DNA from: CAZSAL01 sp964604825
Lineage (GTDB): Bacteria > Elusimicrobiota > Elusimicrobia > 2-01-FULL-59-12
DNA length: 16,638 bases
Assembly: GCA_964604825.1 (NCBI GenBank)
Contig: CAZSAL010000056.1
Span: 1 to 16,638 of the forward strand
Direction of reading: 5' to 3'
In this document: piece after piece, positions 6,620 to 14,577 of the stretch
Numbering within the stretch: the first letter of the stretch is position 1
Layout of the letters: the number at the start of each line of letters is the position of its first letter
Notes under the pieces: generated by a model
The model's database searches: none
Told to the model about the DNA's origin: nothing
The model's input: the letters and a program-made list of their open reading frames with translations, nothing else
Position numbers and translations under genes: made by a program

Positions 6620-7711
6620 TTGAAAAAACAAAGTGGCGGGAAAATATTCCGCCGTTTAATAGTTCTTTTATTGATAGGAACAGGTGTATGGCTTTTTTGG
6701 ATCAGGAGCCATCCTGTCGATGAACGTCCTTTGACCGGGAAACTGGAGGCGTCGGTAAACGAAATCTTAAACGGGTCCGGTGTTACGGACTCCCAGATTA
6801 CCGGACAATTCCGAAAGGAACATGAAGCCTGGGGTATACGCTGGATTGAATCTTCCCGGCGCGTTGTTTTATCCGCCGGGCAGGATCGCGAAACTATAAT
6901 CTCGCGGTTAAGCAATCTTGCCAAAAAAAAGGGATTCGTCGTATCAATGCGGTCCATGGCGGATGGCGCGACCGTGCTGGATATGTCAACGGTGCGACAT
7001 CTTCTTGAACGCCTTATTTTCGCTCAGGGGCCGAAAATATCCGCGCATCCACAGGTGGCAATCGTAATCGACGACGTCGCCTACGATCTCAGGCCGATGG
7101 ATCGTTACAAGTCTCTGGGAGTGCCTCTGACGTTCGCCATCCTTCCCCGCGACAGGAGATGCGCGGCGCTTGCATTAAAGGCGAAACGTTTGGGATTTGG
7201 GGTGCTTCTGCATCTGCCCATGGAACCTTTTGATCTTGCGCATAATAATCCGGGGAATGCTGCGCTTTATCTTAAGATGACTCCGGAGCAGCTTCATCAG
7301 CAGTTTGAGGCGGATATCGCCAGCGTTCCGGGGATCGACGGCATCAATAACCATATGGGATCGGCTTTCACCAGCGATATGGCGAAGATGGAATTGGTTA
7401 TGCGCTGGACAAAGGAAAAAAATCTCTTTTTTCTTGATTCGCGGACCGCGCCTCATTCGGTAGCGCTGGCCGCGGCCAGACGGCACAAAGTCCCCTGCCT
7501 GGCAAACGAAACTTTTCTGGATAATGCCGATAATGTCGGTTCGATCCAGCATCAGCTTGACGGTGTGCTTGTGTTGGCATTGAAATACGGGCGCACTATA
7601 GCCATCGGGCATTACCGCAGGAAATATCTGGCGGATGCCCTGTCCAAAGAAATTCCAAAATTCCGCGCACACGGAGTAGAGTTCGTAACGCTTTCCACCT
7701 TATATAAGTAA
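6620..7711 (+). CDS. Divergent polysaccharide deacetylase (YibQ/DUF610 family)
   Basis: A 363-residue protein with an N-terminal membrane anchor or signal (RRLIVLLLIGTGVWLFWI, about 11-28). It continues with a linker domain (about 35-135) and a deacetylase-like barrel (about 143-363). The start is TTG 6620, 2 bases after the ctpA stop, with AAAGG 6 bases upstream. Family motifs are AIVIDDVAYD (147-156), LPRD (175-178), HLPMEP (198-203), NNHMGSAFTSD (243-253), FLDSRT (271-276) and FLDN (299-302). The final AIGH motif (328-331) continues with Tyr where Pro is usual, and the residues before FLDN read NET where RDV is common. YibQ lies beside envC in E. coli. Its biochemical activity is not settled. 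A periplasmic role on an envelope glycan or in wall hydrolysis control is inferred from family and neighbours. Confidence 0.88.
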   Translation: MKKQSGGKIFRRLIVLLLIGTGVWLFWIRSHPVDERPLTGKLEASVNEILNGSGVTDSQITGQFRKEHEAWGIRWIESSRRVVLSAGQDRETIISRLSNLAKKKGFVVSMRSMADGATVLDMSTVRHLLERLIFAQGPKISAHPQVAIVIDDVAYDLRPMDRYKSLGVPLTFAILPRDRRCAALALKAKRLGFGVLLHLPMEPFDLAHNNPGNAALYLKMTPEQLHQQFEADIASVPGIDGINNHMGSAFTSDMAKMELVMRWTKEKNLFFLDSRTAPHSVALAAARRHKVPCLANETFLDNADNVGSIQHQLDGVLVLALKYGRTIAIGHYRRKYLADALSKEIPKFRAHGVEFVTLSTLYK

Positions 7712-7713
7712 CA

Positions 7714-7771
7714 ACAGGGCCGAGTAACTACAGCAACTGCAGTTCCTGTCGTTGCTAGGCCCTGTAGTTAC
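7714..7771. repeat. Overlapping inverted repeats in the yibQ-tsaD spacer
   Basis: Two stems compete for the same bases. ACAGGGCC (7714-7721) pairs with GGCCCTGT (7758-7765), with a possible inner stem AGCAAC (7732-7737) / GTTGCT (7751-7756). Alternatively GTAACTACAG (7724-7733) pairs perfectly with CTGTAGTTAC (7762-7771). Both outer stems use 7762-7765, so only one can form at a time. The tsaD start follows 15 bases later with no clear ribosome binding site. A T-rich but interrupted stretch follows (TAGTTTCTGTT), which is poor for a classical terminator. Confidence 0.55.
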
Positions 7772-7786
7772 TATAGTTTCTGTTAA

Positions 7787-8782
7787 ATGATGAATATTCT
7801 TGGCATTGAAACCTCATGCGATGAGACTGCGGCTGCGGTTGTTGCGGATGGCCGGAGGCTTCTTTCCAGTTCCGTGGCTTCCCAGCTTGCCGTGCACCGG
7901 CCTTTCAGGGGAGTGGTTCCGGAACTGGCAAGCCGCGCCCACGCGGAAAGAATCAATGAAATCATCGACCGCGCTCTGGAAGAAGCCGGAGTTCCGATTC
8001 ATGGTGTTGCCGTAACAGTCGGGCCGGGGCTGATCGGATCTCTTCTTGTGGGAGTAGTGACCGCGCGTACGCTGGGGTGGGTTCGCCGTATTCCGGTTAT
8101 AGGTGTCAATCACCTGGAAGGTCATTTATTTGCCGGGCTGGTCGAACATCCAAAACTTAAACCACCCTTCTTAGGGTTAATCGTTTCCGGAGGACATACG
8201 GAACTTGTTATTTTCAAAGGATATGGCAGGTACGAAAGGCTCGGACGCACGCGCGACGACGCCGCAGGCGAGGCATTCGACAAAGTCGCCAATCTTATGG
8301 GATTGTCGTTTCCCGGAGGTCCTTCGATCCACCGGATGGCCATGAAAGGGAATCCCACAGCCATATCGTTCCCTCGCGCCTGGATGCCGGGTACTCATGA
8401 CTTTTCGTTCAGCGGCATTAAGACCGCTGTGGCCAATTATCTGAATGCTAATACGGGATGGGAACGGCGGATTCCCGATATCTGCGCATCCTTCCAGGAA
8501 GCCGTGGTTGAAGTGATTGTGAAAAAGACCATGAATGCGGCGCGTCTGCATCGGCTGAATTCGGTTGTTGTGGGCGGAGGAGTCGCCGCTAATTCGCGGC
8601 TCCGACGGGTTTTCGAAGAAGCGACAGTCGAAAACCACTTGCGTCTTTATCTTTCTCATCCTGCCTTTTGTACGGATAACGCTGCCATGATCGCGGCGGC
8701 CGGGTACTATCGTTTAAAGCACGGGAAACAGTCGAACCTCGCTCTTAAAGCAGATGCCAATCTGCTGGTGAAATGCTGGTAA
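7787..8782 (+). CDS. tsaD: tRNA N6-adenosine threonylcarbamoyltransferase TsaD
   Basis: A 331-residue cytoplasmic enzyme that transfers the threonylcarbamoyl group to A37 of ANN-decoding tRNAs, working with TsaB and TsaE (not in the window). Motifs are ILGIETSCDETAAAVV (4-19), VPELASRAHAERI (44-56), VNHLEGHLFAG (107-117) with the metal ligands H109 and H113, VSGGHTEL (133-140), FSFSGIKTAV and the late TDNAAMIAAAG. Length matches the usual 330-345. Two in-frame ATGs stand side by side (7787 and 7790). The second gives the more typical start MNILGIETS. No good Shine-Dalgarno sequence precedes either. The gene is probably its own transcription unit, with an inverted-repeat leader upstream and a 105-bp gap downstream. 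Confidence 0.96.
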   Translation: MMNILGIETSCDETAAAVVADGRRLLSSSVASQLAVHRPFRGVVPELASRAHAERINEIIDRALEEAGVPIHGVAVTVGPGLIGSLLVGVVTARTLGWVRRIPVIGVNHLEGHLFAGLVEHPKLKPPFLGLIVSGGHTELVIFKGYGRYERLGRTRDDAAGEAFDKVANLMGLSFPGGPSIHRMAMKGNPTAISFPRAWMPGTHDFSFSGIKTAVANYLNANTGWERRIPDICASFQEAVVEVIVKKTMNAARLHRLNSVVVGGGVAANSRLRRVFEEATVENHLRLYLSHPAFCTDNAAMIAAAGYYRLKHGKQSNLALKADANLLVKCW

Positions 8783-8813
8783 CGCTTCGGTACGGCGTAA
8801 ACCCAAAAATCTA

Positions 8814-8840
8814 TTGAAAAGAGAAGATAATTCATATAAA
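8814..8840 (+). promoter_or_regulatory. Possible promoter of the efflux operon
   Basis: TTGAAA (8814-8819) and TATAAA (8835-8840) resemble -35 and -10 elements, with a 15-base spacer that is shorter than ideal. They lie in the AT-rich 105-bp gap between tsaD and the RND adaptor gene, the only sizeable gap upstream of the efflux operon. No obvious operator palindrome and no regulator gene are seen nearby. Confidence 0.25.
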
Positions 8841-8887
8841 AAGGGGAAAGTTCCGCAGTATAGACAGGAATAAATACCTATAGTAGG

Positions 8888-10003
8888 ATGGTTACCGTGA
8901 ACGCATTCTCGCACCGATTGTGCCCCGTATTGTTTGCTCTGGCTTTCCTTACCGTATCCTGCCGCAAGAAACAATTCACCCTGCCGCCGCCCGACGTTGG
9001 CGTGCTGGAACTGGTCCCCCGCGACGTGGATGTCTATGTGGAATGGGTCGCCACGCTTGACGCCAACGTGAATGCTCAGATCCGCGCGCAGGTAAGCGGT
9101 TATCTGCTTGCCCAGAATTACAAGGAAGGGGAAAAGGTTAAAAAAGGCGCTCTTCTTTTCCAGATCGATCCGCGCCAATTTCAGGCCGCCTACGACCAGG
9201 TCAAGGCCAAATATGACCAGACAGCATCGGATGTCAAGCGCTACACGCCACTGGCAGCAACAGACGCCATCAGCAAGCAGGAGCTTGACCAGGCAGTGTC
9301 CTCCAATCTGGCTGCCAGGGCTGAACTTGACCGTGCGCAACTTGACCTGGATTTCACCCGTGTCGTCGCTCCTGTAGACGGTGTAGCCGGACTTTCAAAC
9401 GTGCACATAGGAGACCTTATTGGGCCTTCCACGGTTCTGACTACCGTTACACAGATCGATCCTGCCAAGGCAAATATTAGCGTTAGCGAGCAGCAGTACC
9501 TTAACTATATCAGGCAGTATACCACCAACGCCTCGCGTGAGCGCTTTATCAAGGATGCCCGCTTCGATCTGGTTCTCGGAGACGGATCCGTTTACGCGCG
9601 TAAGGGGCGCTGCTATTCTTTTAATAACCAGGAAGATCCTAATACCGGTACTTTCCAGGTGGTTCTGGCCTTCCCGAACCCGGATTACATTTTGCGACCC
9701 GGACAGTTCGCCCGCGTGCGTCTGCCGGAAACTGTCAAAGGCGCGCTGGTGGTTCCCGCCTCAGCAGTCATGGAAATGCAGGGCTCCCGGCAGGTCGCGG
9801 TCATCGATGCGTCCGGTGTAGTCCACATGCGCAGCGTAACCACCGGGGACTTGTCAGCCACGGGCGTCGTAATCGCCGGCGGACTGAAGGCAGGCGAGCG
9901 CGTGGTGGCCGAAGGAATAATGAAGGTGCATGACAACGAGATCGTGCACTGTCTTCCTTATAAAGATGCAGGGCTCCTCGCTTCGGGTAAAACCAGTCAC
10001 TGA
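8888..10003 (+). CDS. RND efflux periplasmic adaptor (AcrA/MexA family), probable lipoprotein
   Basis: A 371-residue membrane fusion protein that bridges the RND pump and the outer-membrane channel. ATG 8888 is given as the start, but GTG 8897 has the better ribosome binding site (AGGA at 8885-8888). The signal LCPVLFALAFLTVSC followed by RKK looks like a lipoprotein signal with an imperfect lipobox. Then come the barrel-sandwich half QVSGYLLAQNYKEGEKVKKG with LLFQIDPRQF, a helical hairpin (AYDQVKAKYDQ through ELDQAVSSNLAARAELDRA), and the second half LDFTRVVAPVDGVAG. After these follow the beta-barrel with RPGQFARVRLP and the membrane-proximal domain with VVPASAVMEMQG. The helical hairpin has the usual length for TolC-type partners. 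Its stop overlaps the pump gene start (TGATG). Confidence 0.94.
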   Translation: MVTVNAFSHRLCPVLFALAFLTVSCRKKQFTLPPPDVGVLELVPRDVDVYVEWVATLDANVNAQIRAQVSGYLLAQNYKEGEKVKKGALLFQIDPRQFQAAYDQVKAKYDQTASDVKRYTPLAATDAISKQELDQAVSSNLAARAELDRAQLDLDFTRVVAPVDGVAGLSNVHIGDLIGPSTVLTTVTQIDPAKANISVSEQQYLNYIRQYTTNASRERFIKDARFDLVLGDGSVYARKGRCYSFNNQEDPNTGTFQVVLAFPNPDYILRPGQFARVRLPETVKGALVVPASAVMEMQGSRQVAVIDASGVVHMRSVTTGDLSATGVVIAGGLKAGERVVAEGIMKVHDNEIVHCLPYKDAGLLASGKTSH

Positions 10004-13000
10004 TGGCTAAGTATTTCATCCGCCATCCGATAATTGCCATAGTCATCGCGATAATAACCGTAATCATCGGCCTGATCTGCATGATCAGCCTGCCGGTGGC
10101 GCAGTATCCGGACATCGTGCCTCCGGAAGTGCGCGTCCAGGCCGCGTATCCCGGAGCAGATGCCCTGACAGTGGAGCAGGCAGTTGCCACGCCGATCGAG
10201 CAGCAGATGAGCGGCGTGGACAACATGAACTATATGGAGTCTTTGAGCGCCAACGACGGATCGCTCACCACCACGGTTGATTTCGGCGTAAAAACCGATC
10301 CCAACACAGACCAGATTCTCTCTCAGATGCGCGAAGCCCAGGCGGAACCGCGCCTGCCCCCGGATGTCCGCGCACTGGGCGTTACCGTGCAGAAATCACA
10401 GTCGTCGCCGCTGCTGGTTTTCGCGCTTTACTCCCCCAACGGCACACGGGATTCCGCTTTCCTTGCCAATTATGCCTATATCAACCTGAATGACCAGCTC
10501 ACGCGCGTGAAGGGAATAGCGAGCGTCACCGTATTCGGCGCCGGCCAGTATGCCATGCGCTGCTGGGTAAGGCCTGATCTTCTGGCGAAGCTCAATCTCA
10601 CCATAGTAGACATAGTCACAGCTATTCAGAAACAGAACACAGTCAATCCTGCTGGACAGATCGGCGGCGAACCAGCGCCGCCAGGACAGGAAAACACCTA
10701 TTCAGTGCGCGCCCAGGGGCGCCTGGAAACTCCGGAGGAATTTCAAAAGATCGTGGTCCGGGCAAATCCTGACGGTTCTCTGGTGCGGCTTGGCGACGTG
10801 TCGCGCCTGGAACTGGGAGTTCAGGATTACAGCATAATGGGGCATTTCAACGGCAAGCCCGCGGCCCTGCTTCTTCTTTATCAGTTGCCTGGAACCAACG
10901 CTTTGGATGCCGCAAAAGGCGCCAAACGGCTTATGGAAGAAGCGTCCCATTCATTCCCTACTGATCTGAAGTATGAAACCGCGCTCGACACCACTCTGCC
11001 GGTAACCGAAGGCATCACTGAAATAGCCTGGACTCTTCTTGAAGCAATGGGGCTGGTTATTCTTGTGGTCTTCCTGTTCCTGCAGGGCTGGCGCGCAACC
11101 TTGATTCCCATGATCGCGGTCCCGGTTTCCCTTATCGGAACTTTTGCCTTTTTTCCGCTTCTGCACTTTTCCATCAACCCGATCGCGCTCATGGGAATGG
11201 TCGTAGCCATAGGCCTGGTTGTGGACGACGCTATCGTAGTTGTGGAAGCCGTGGAACATCATATTGAGGCGGGACTTTCTCCGAAGGATGCGTCTTTCAA
11301 GGCAATGGAGGAAGTCTCCGGCCCGGTGGTGGCCATTGCCCTTGTGCTTGCGGCAGTTTTCCTTCCGACAGTTTTTATTCCGGGAATAACCGGCAGGCTT
11401 TATCAGCAGTTTGCGGTTACGATCGCGGTTTCCGTACTTCTCTCCGCATTTAACGCTCTTACGTTAAGTCCCGCGCTGGCAGCCATGATGCTCCGGCCGA
11501 AAGGCGCGGCATCCGGCCCGCTGGGAAAATTTTACGCGGCCTTTAACAGCGCCTTCCGCCGCGCCACTGACGGATACGTAGGCATATGCCGGACAATGAT
11601 CCGCAAAATCGCTCTCGGAATCGGAATCCTGGCGGCCCTCTCTGTGGCCGCGGCCATACTTGGCTGGCGCCTGCCATCCGGATTTTTGCCGGAAGAGGAT
11701 GAAGGCTATTTGTTCGGTTCCCTTCAACTGCCGGACGCCTCTTCTCTGCAGAAAACAGACCAGGCCGCTCTTGAGATTGAAAAAATGATCAGAGAAATGC
11801 CGGGAGTAAAAAGCTGCACTACCGCGGCAGGCTACAGCCTGCTGAGCCAGGTAAAGCAGACCTACACCGCGCTTTTCTTCGTTCAGTTAGAGGAATGGTC
11901 CAGGCGGGATAAACTGGCGGAGAAAGCCGCGGCCATCAGCGCCCAGCTGAACCTGAAGTTTTATCCGTACATGCGCGGTACAGCTTTCCTTTTTTCGCCG
12001 CCGGCAATTCCCGGAGTGGGCAATTCCGGAGGCGTAACTTTCCTGCTTGAAGACCGCACAGGACAGGACATCTCCTTCCTTGCGGACAATACCCAAAAAT
12101 TTATGCAGGCCGCGCAGAAGCGTCCCGAGATTGAGCGGGTAATGACCGTGTTCCTGCCGCATGTGCCGCAGGTATTTGTGGACGTTGACCGCGACCGGGC
12201 CATGGCGCAGGGAGTGGACCTTTCCCAGGTGTACGGGACCCTGCAGGCGTTCATGGGCGGGGCTTTCGTCAATTATTTCAACCGCTTCGGACGCCAGTGG
12301 CAGGTCTATGTGGAAGCCGAAGGAGATTACCGGAAGGATGCTTCCCAGCTGGGGCGGTTTTATGTGCGCAACAGGAACGGAAACGCCATACCTCTTTCCG
12401 CCCTGGCGCGCGTTGAGCAGCGCACAGGCCCGGAATTTACAATGCGTCACAATATGTACCGCTGCGCGCAGATCAATGCCACGGCAGCGCCGGGGTATTC
12501 GAGCGAACAGGCTGTCCGCGCTTTGGAGGAAGTCTTTGCGCAGACCATGCCGCAGGGCATGGGCTTTGACTACAGCGGAATGTCGTACCAGGAGCAGCAG
12601 GCGCGCCACGGCGTTCCCGCTTCGGTGATTTTCGCCCTCTCCTTTATATTCGTATTCCTGATTCTGGCCGCGCTTTACGAAAGCTGGTCGCTGCCTTTCA
12701 GCGTTTTGCTCGGCACGCCTGTAGCAGTGTTCGGCGCGTTTGGCGCGCTGTACCTGCGGCGCTTCTGCTCGGGACTGGTCCTTCCTTCTTTTCTTGTGAA
12801 TATTGAAAACAATATTTACGCGCAGATCGGCCTGATCGTTCTAATCGGGCTGGCCGCGAAAAACGCCATACTGATCGTGGAATTTGCCAAGTCCGAGCAC
12901 GAAAAGGGCAGGGAGCTGATGGAAGCCGCGCTTGAGGGCGCGCGCCTGCGCCTGCGGCCGATTTTGATGACGTCGCTGGCCTTTATCCTCGGATGCCTGC

Positions 13001-13170
13001 CTCTGGCAATGGCAGGCGGCGCAGGAGCCATAGCCAGACGGGTAATGGGCACCAGCGTAATAGGCGGGATGCTTGCGGCCACAGCAATTGCTATAGTTCT
13101 GATCCCGATGCTTTTCTATGTGATTGAAAAAATATCCGGAAAACGGACGACGGCAGAGGCGGGGAAATGA
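10003..13170 (+). CDS. RND efflux pump inner-membrane transporter (AcrB/MexB, HAE1 family)
   Basis: A 1055-residue proton-driven drug/hydrophobe exporter of full family length. It begins MAKYFIRHPIIAIVIAI, the conserved amphipathic start and TM1. A first periplasmic loop follows, with QYPDIVPPEVRVQAAYPGAD. The TM2-TM6 block contains GLVVDDAIVVVEAVEHHIE, with the paired Asp D408 and D409 that match the proton-relay Asp pair of AcrB. A second large loop follows (FLPEEDEGYLFGSLQLPDAS). The last TM block has LIGLAAKNAILIVEFAK, where K953 matches the relay Lys. All catalytic-type residues are present, so it should be functional. It overlaps the adaptor by 1 base and the outer-membrane factor by 4 bases (ATGA). 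Substrates cannot be predicted with confidence. Confidence 0.97.
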   Translation: MAKYFIRHPIIAIVIAIITVIIGLICMISLPVAQYPDIVPPEVRVQAAYPGADALTVEQAVATPIEQQMSGVDNMNYMESLSANDGSLTTTVDFGVKTDPNTDQILSQMREAQAEPRLPPDVRALGVTVQKSQSSPLLVFALYSPNGTRDSAFLANYAYINLNDQLTRVKGIASVTVFGAGQYAMRCWVRPDLLAKLNLTIVDIVTAIQKQNTVNPAGQIGGEPAPPGQENTYSVRAQGRLETPEEFQKIVVRANPDGSLVRLGDVSRLELGVQDYSIMGHFNGKPAALLLLYQLPGTNALDAAKGAKRLMEEASHSFPTDLKYETALDTTLPVTEGITEIAWTLLEAMGLVILVVFLFLQGWRATLIPMIAVPVSLIGTFAFFPLLHFSINPIALMGMVVAIGLVVDDAIVVVEAVEHHIEAGLSPKDASFKAMEEVSGPVVAIALVLAAVFLPTVFIPGITGRLYQQFAVTIAVSVLLSAFNALTLSPALAAMMLRPKGAASGPLGKFYAAFNSAFRRATDGYVGICRTMIRKIALGIGILAALSVAAAILGWRLPSGFLPEEDEGYLFGSLQLPDASSLQKTDQAALEIEKMIREMPGVKSCTTAAGYSLLSQVKQTYTALFFVQLEEWSRRDKLAEKAAAISAQLNLKFYPYMRGTAFLFSPPAIPGVGNSGGVTFLLEDRTGQDISFLADNTQKFMQAAQKRPEIERVMTVFLPHVPQVFVDVDRDRAMAQGVDLSQVYGTLQAFMGGAFVNYFNRFGRQWQVYVEAEGDYRKDASQLGRFYVRNRNGNAIPLSALARVEQRTGPEFTMRHNMYRCAQINATAAPGYSSEQAVRALEEVFAQTMPQGMGFDYSGMSYQEQQARHGVPASVIFALSFIFVFLILAALYESWSLPFSVLLGTPVAVFGAFGALYLRRFCSGLVLPSFLVNIENNIYAQIGLIVLIGLAAKNAILIVEFAKSEHEKGRELMEAALEGARLRLRPILMTSLAFILGCLPLAMAGGAGAIARRVMGTSVIGGMLAATAIAIVLIPMLFYVIEKISGKRTTAEAGK

Positions 13171-14573
13171 ACAGGGCCAGACGGATTTTGTGCGTGGTCT
13201 TATCACTGTTGACTGCGGGCTGTGCTGTGGGCCCGAATTACCACAGGCAAGCTCCGGAAATTCCTGCGGCATTCCGCGCCCAGGCAGCGGCAGAAAACGC
13301 CTCGCTTGCAGACCTTGCCTGGTATGACCTGTTCAAGGACGATACGCTCAAAGACCTGGTGCGCACCGCGCTGGAGAACAACTATGACCTGCGCATCGCA
13401 ACCGCACGTCTCGAGCAGGCCGCGGCCATTGCCCAGCAGGCCCGCTCCGCATTAATCCCGCAGATCGGATATCAGGGCATCGCTGCCCGGGGGAAAAATT
13501 CCTTTCTTGGAAGCCCAAGCCCGAACCTGGGAACTACCAACAACGCTTATTTTGCAGCCTTCACTGCTTCCTGGGAAGTTGACCTGTGGGGCAAGCTGCG
13601 GCGCCTTGACGAATCAGCGCGCGCGCAGTATCTGGCCAGCGAAGAAGGCCGCCGCGCGGTAGCGATCACTCTGGTGAGCGCTGTAGCGCAGAGCTATTTT
13701 CAATTGCTTGCTCTGGACGAGGATCTGGTGATTGCCAAACGTACGCAGGATTCTTTCCAGAAGAGCCTGGATATCTTCACCCAGCGCCTGGAACGGGGCA
13801 TAGCATCAAGGCTAGAGACTTCGCGCGGGCAGGCGGCTCTATCCGAAGTAGCGGCGCAAGTGCCTGATATAGAAGGACAAATACAGATCCAGGAAAACGA
13901 AATCAATATACTGCTTGGCCGCGCTCCCGGGCCGGTCCCGCGAAAATCCACTCTGATTCAGCAGACAATGCCTGAGCAGGTGCCTGCAGGGCTTCCTTCC
14001 GCTCTTTTGGAACGCCGTCCGGACATACGCCAGGCTGAAGAGTTTGTCCGCGCGGCAAACGCCAATGTGGGAGCTACGATCGGCAATTTCCTTCCCAACA
14101 TCAGCCTGACTTCTCTTTTCGGCGGCGTCAGCCCGGAGCTTTCCAAACTTACGGCGCAGGATAATCAGGACTGGTCTGTTGCCAGCACCCTTTCCGGTCC
14201 GATATTTACAGGAGGACTTCTCACCGGAGAACTCCGTCAATCCCATGCAGCCTGGGACGAGGCGAAGCTGAACTACCAGCAGACGGCACTGAACGCTTTC
14301 CAGGACGTCTCTAACGCGTTGATTTCGCGGGTAAAGCTGGCAGAATCTCTCAAGGAGCAGTCCAAATCCGTAAAAGCCTACGAAGATGCCGTTGAGGTGT
14401 CTCTTGAGCGCTATGTGGCGGGCAAGGCCAGCTACTTTGAAGTGCTGGAAGCACAGCAGCAGCTTTACCCCGCGGAAAACACCCTCGTTCAAATTCAGCT
14501 CAACCAGCTGCTGAACATCGTCCAGCTCTATAAGGCGCTCGGCGGCGGCTGGAAAATCCCTATCGCCGGTTAG
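13167..14573 (+). CDS. RND outer-membrane factor lipoprotein (NodT/OprM family)
   Basis: A 468-residue TolC-like outer-membrane channel of the NodT/OprM type. The start ATG 13167 overlaps the pump stop (ATGA). The N-terminus ILCVVLSLLTAGC is a clear lipoprotein signal with acylated C19, followed by AVGPNYHRQAPEIP, the typical VGPxYxxP opening of this family. Two repeats of helix and beta hairpin follow, with ELDLWGKLRR-like text (EVDLWGKLRRLDESARAQY), the ALLERRPDIRQAEEFVRAANA segment and GPIFTGGLL. The chain ends with LYKALGGGWK, the usual NodT-family ending. With the two upstream genes it completes a tripartite export system and shows that the organism has an outer membrane. Confidence 0.95.
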   Translation: MNRARRILCVVLSLLTAGCAVGPNYHRQAPEIPAAFRAQAAAENASLADLAWYDLFKDDTLKDLVRTALENNYDLRIATARLEQAAAIAQQARSALIPQIGYQGIAARGKNSFLGSPSPNLGTTNNAYFAAFTASWEVDLWGKLRRLDESARAQYLASEEGRRAVAITLVSAVAQSYFQLLALDEDLVIAKRTQDSFQKSLDIFTQRLERGIASRLETSRGQAALSEVAAQVPDIEGQIQIQENEINILLGRAPGPVPRKSTLIQQTMPEQVPAGLPSALLERRPDIRQAEEFVRAANANVGATIGNFLPNISLTSLFGGVSPELSKLTAQDNQDWSVASTLSGPIFTGGLLTGELRQSHAAWDEAKLNYQQTALNAFQDVSNALISRVKLAESLKEQSKSVKAYEDAVEVSLERYVAGKASYFEVLEAQQQLYPAENTLVQIQLNQLLNIVQLYKALGGGWKIPIAG

Positions 14574-14577
14574 CTGA

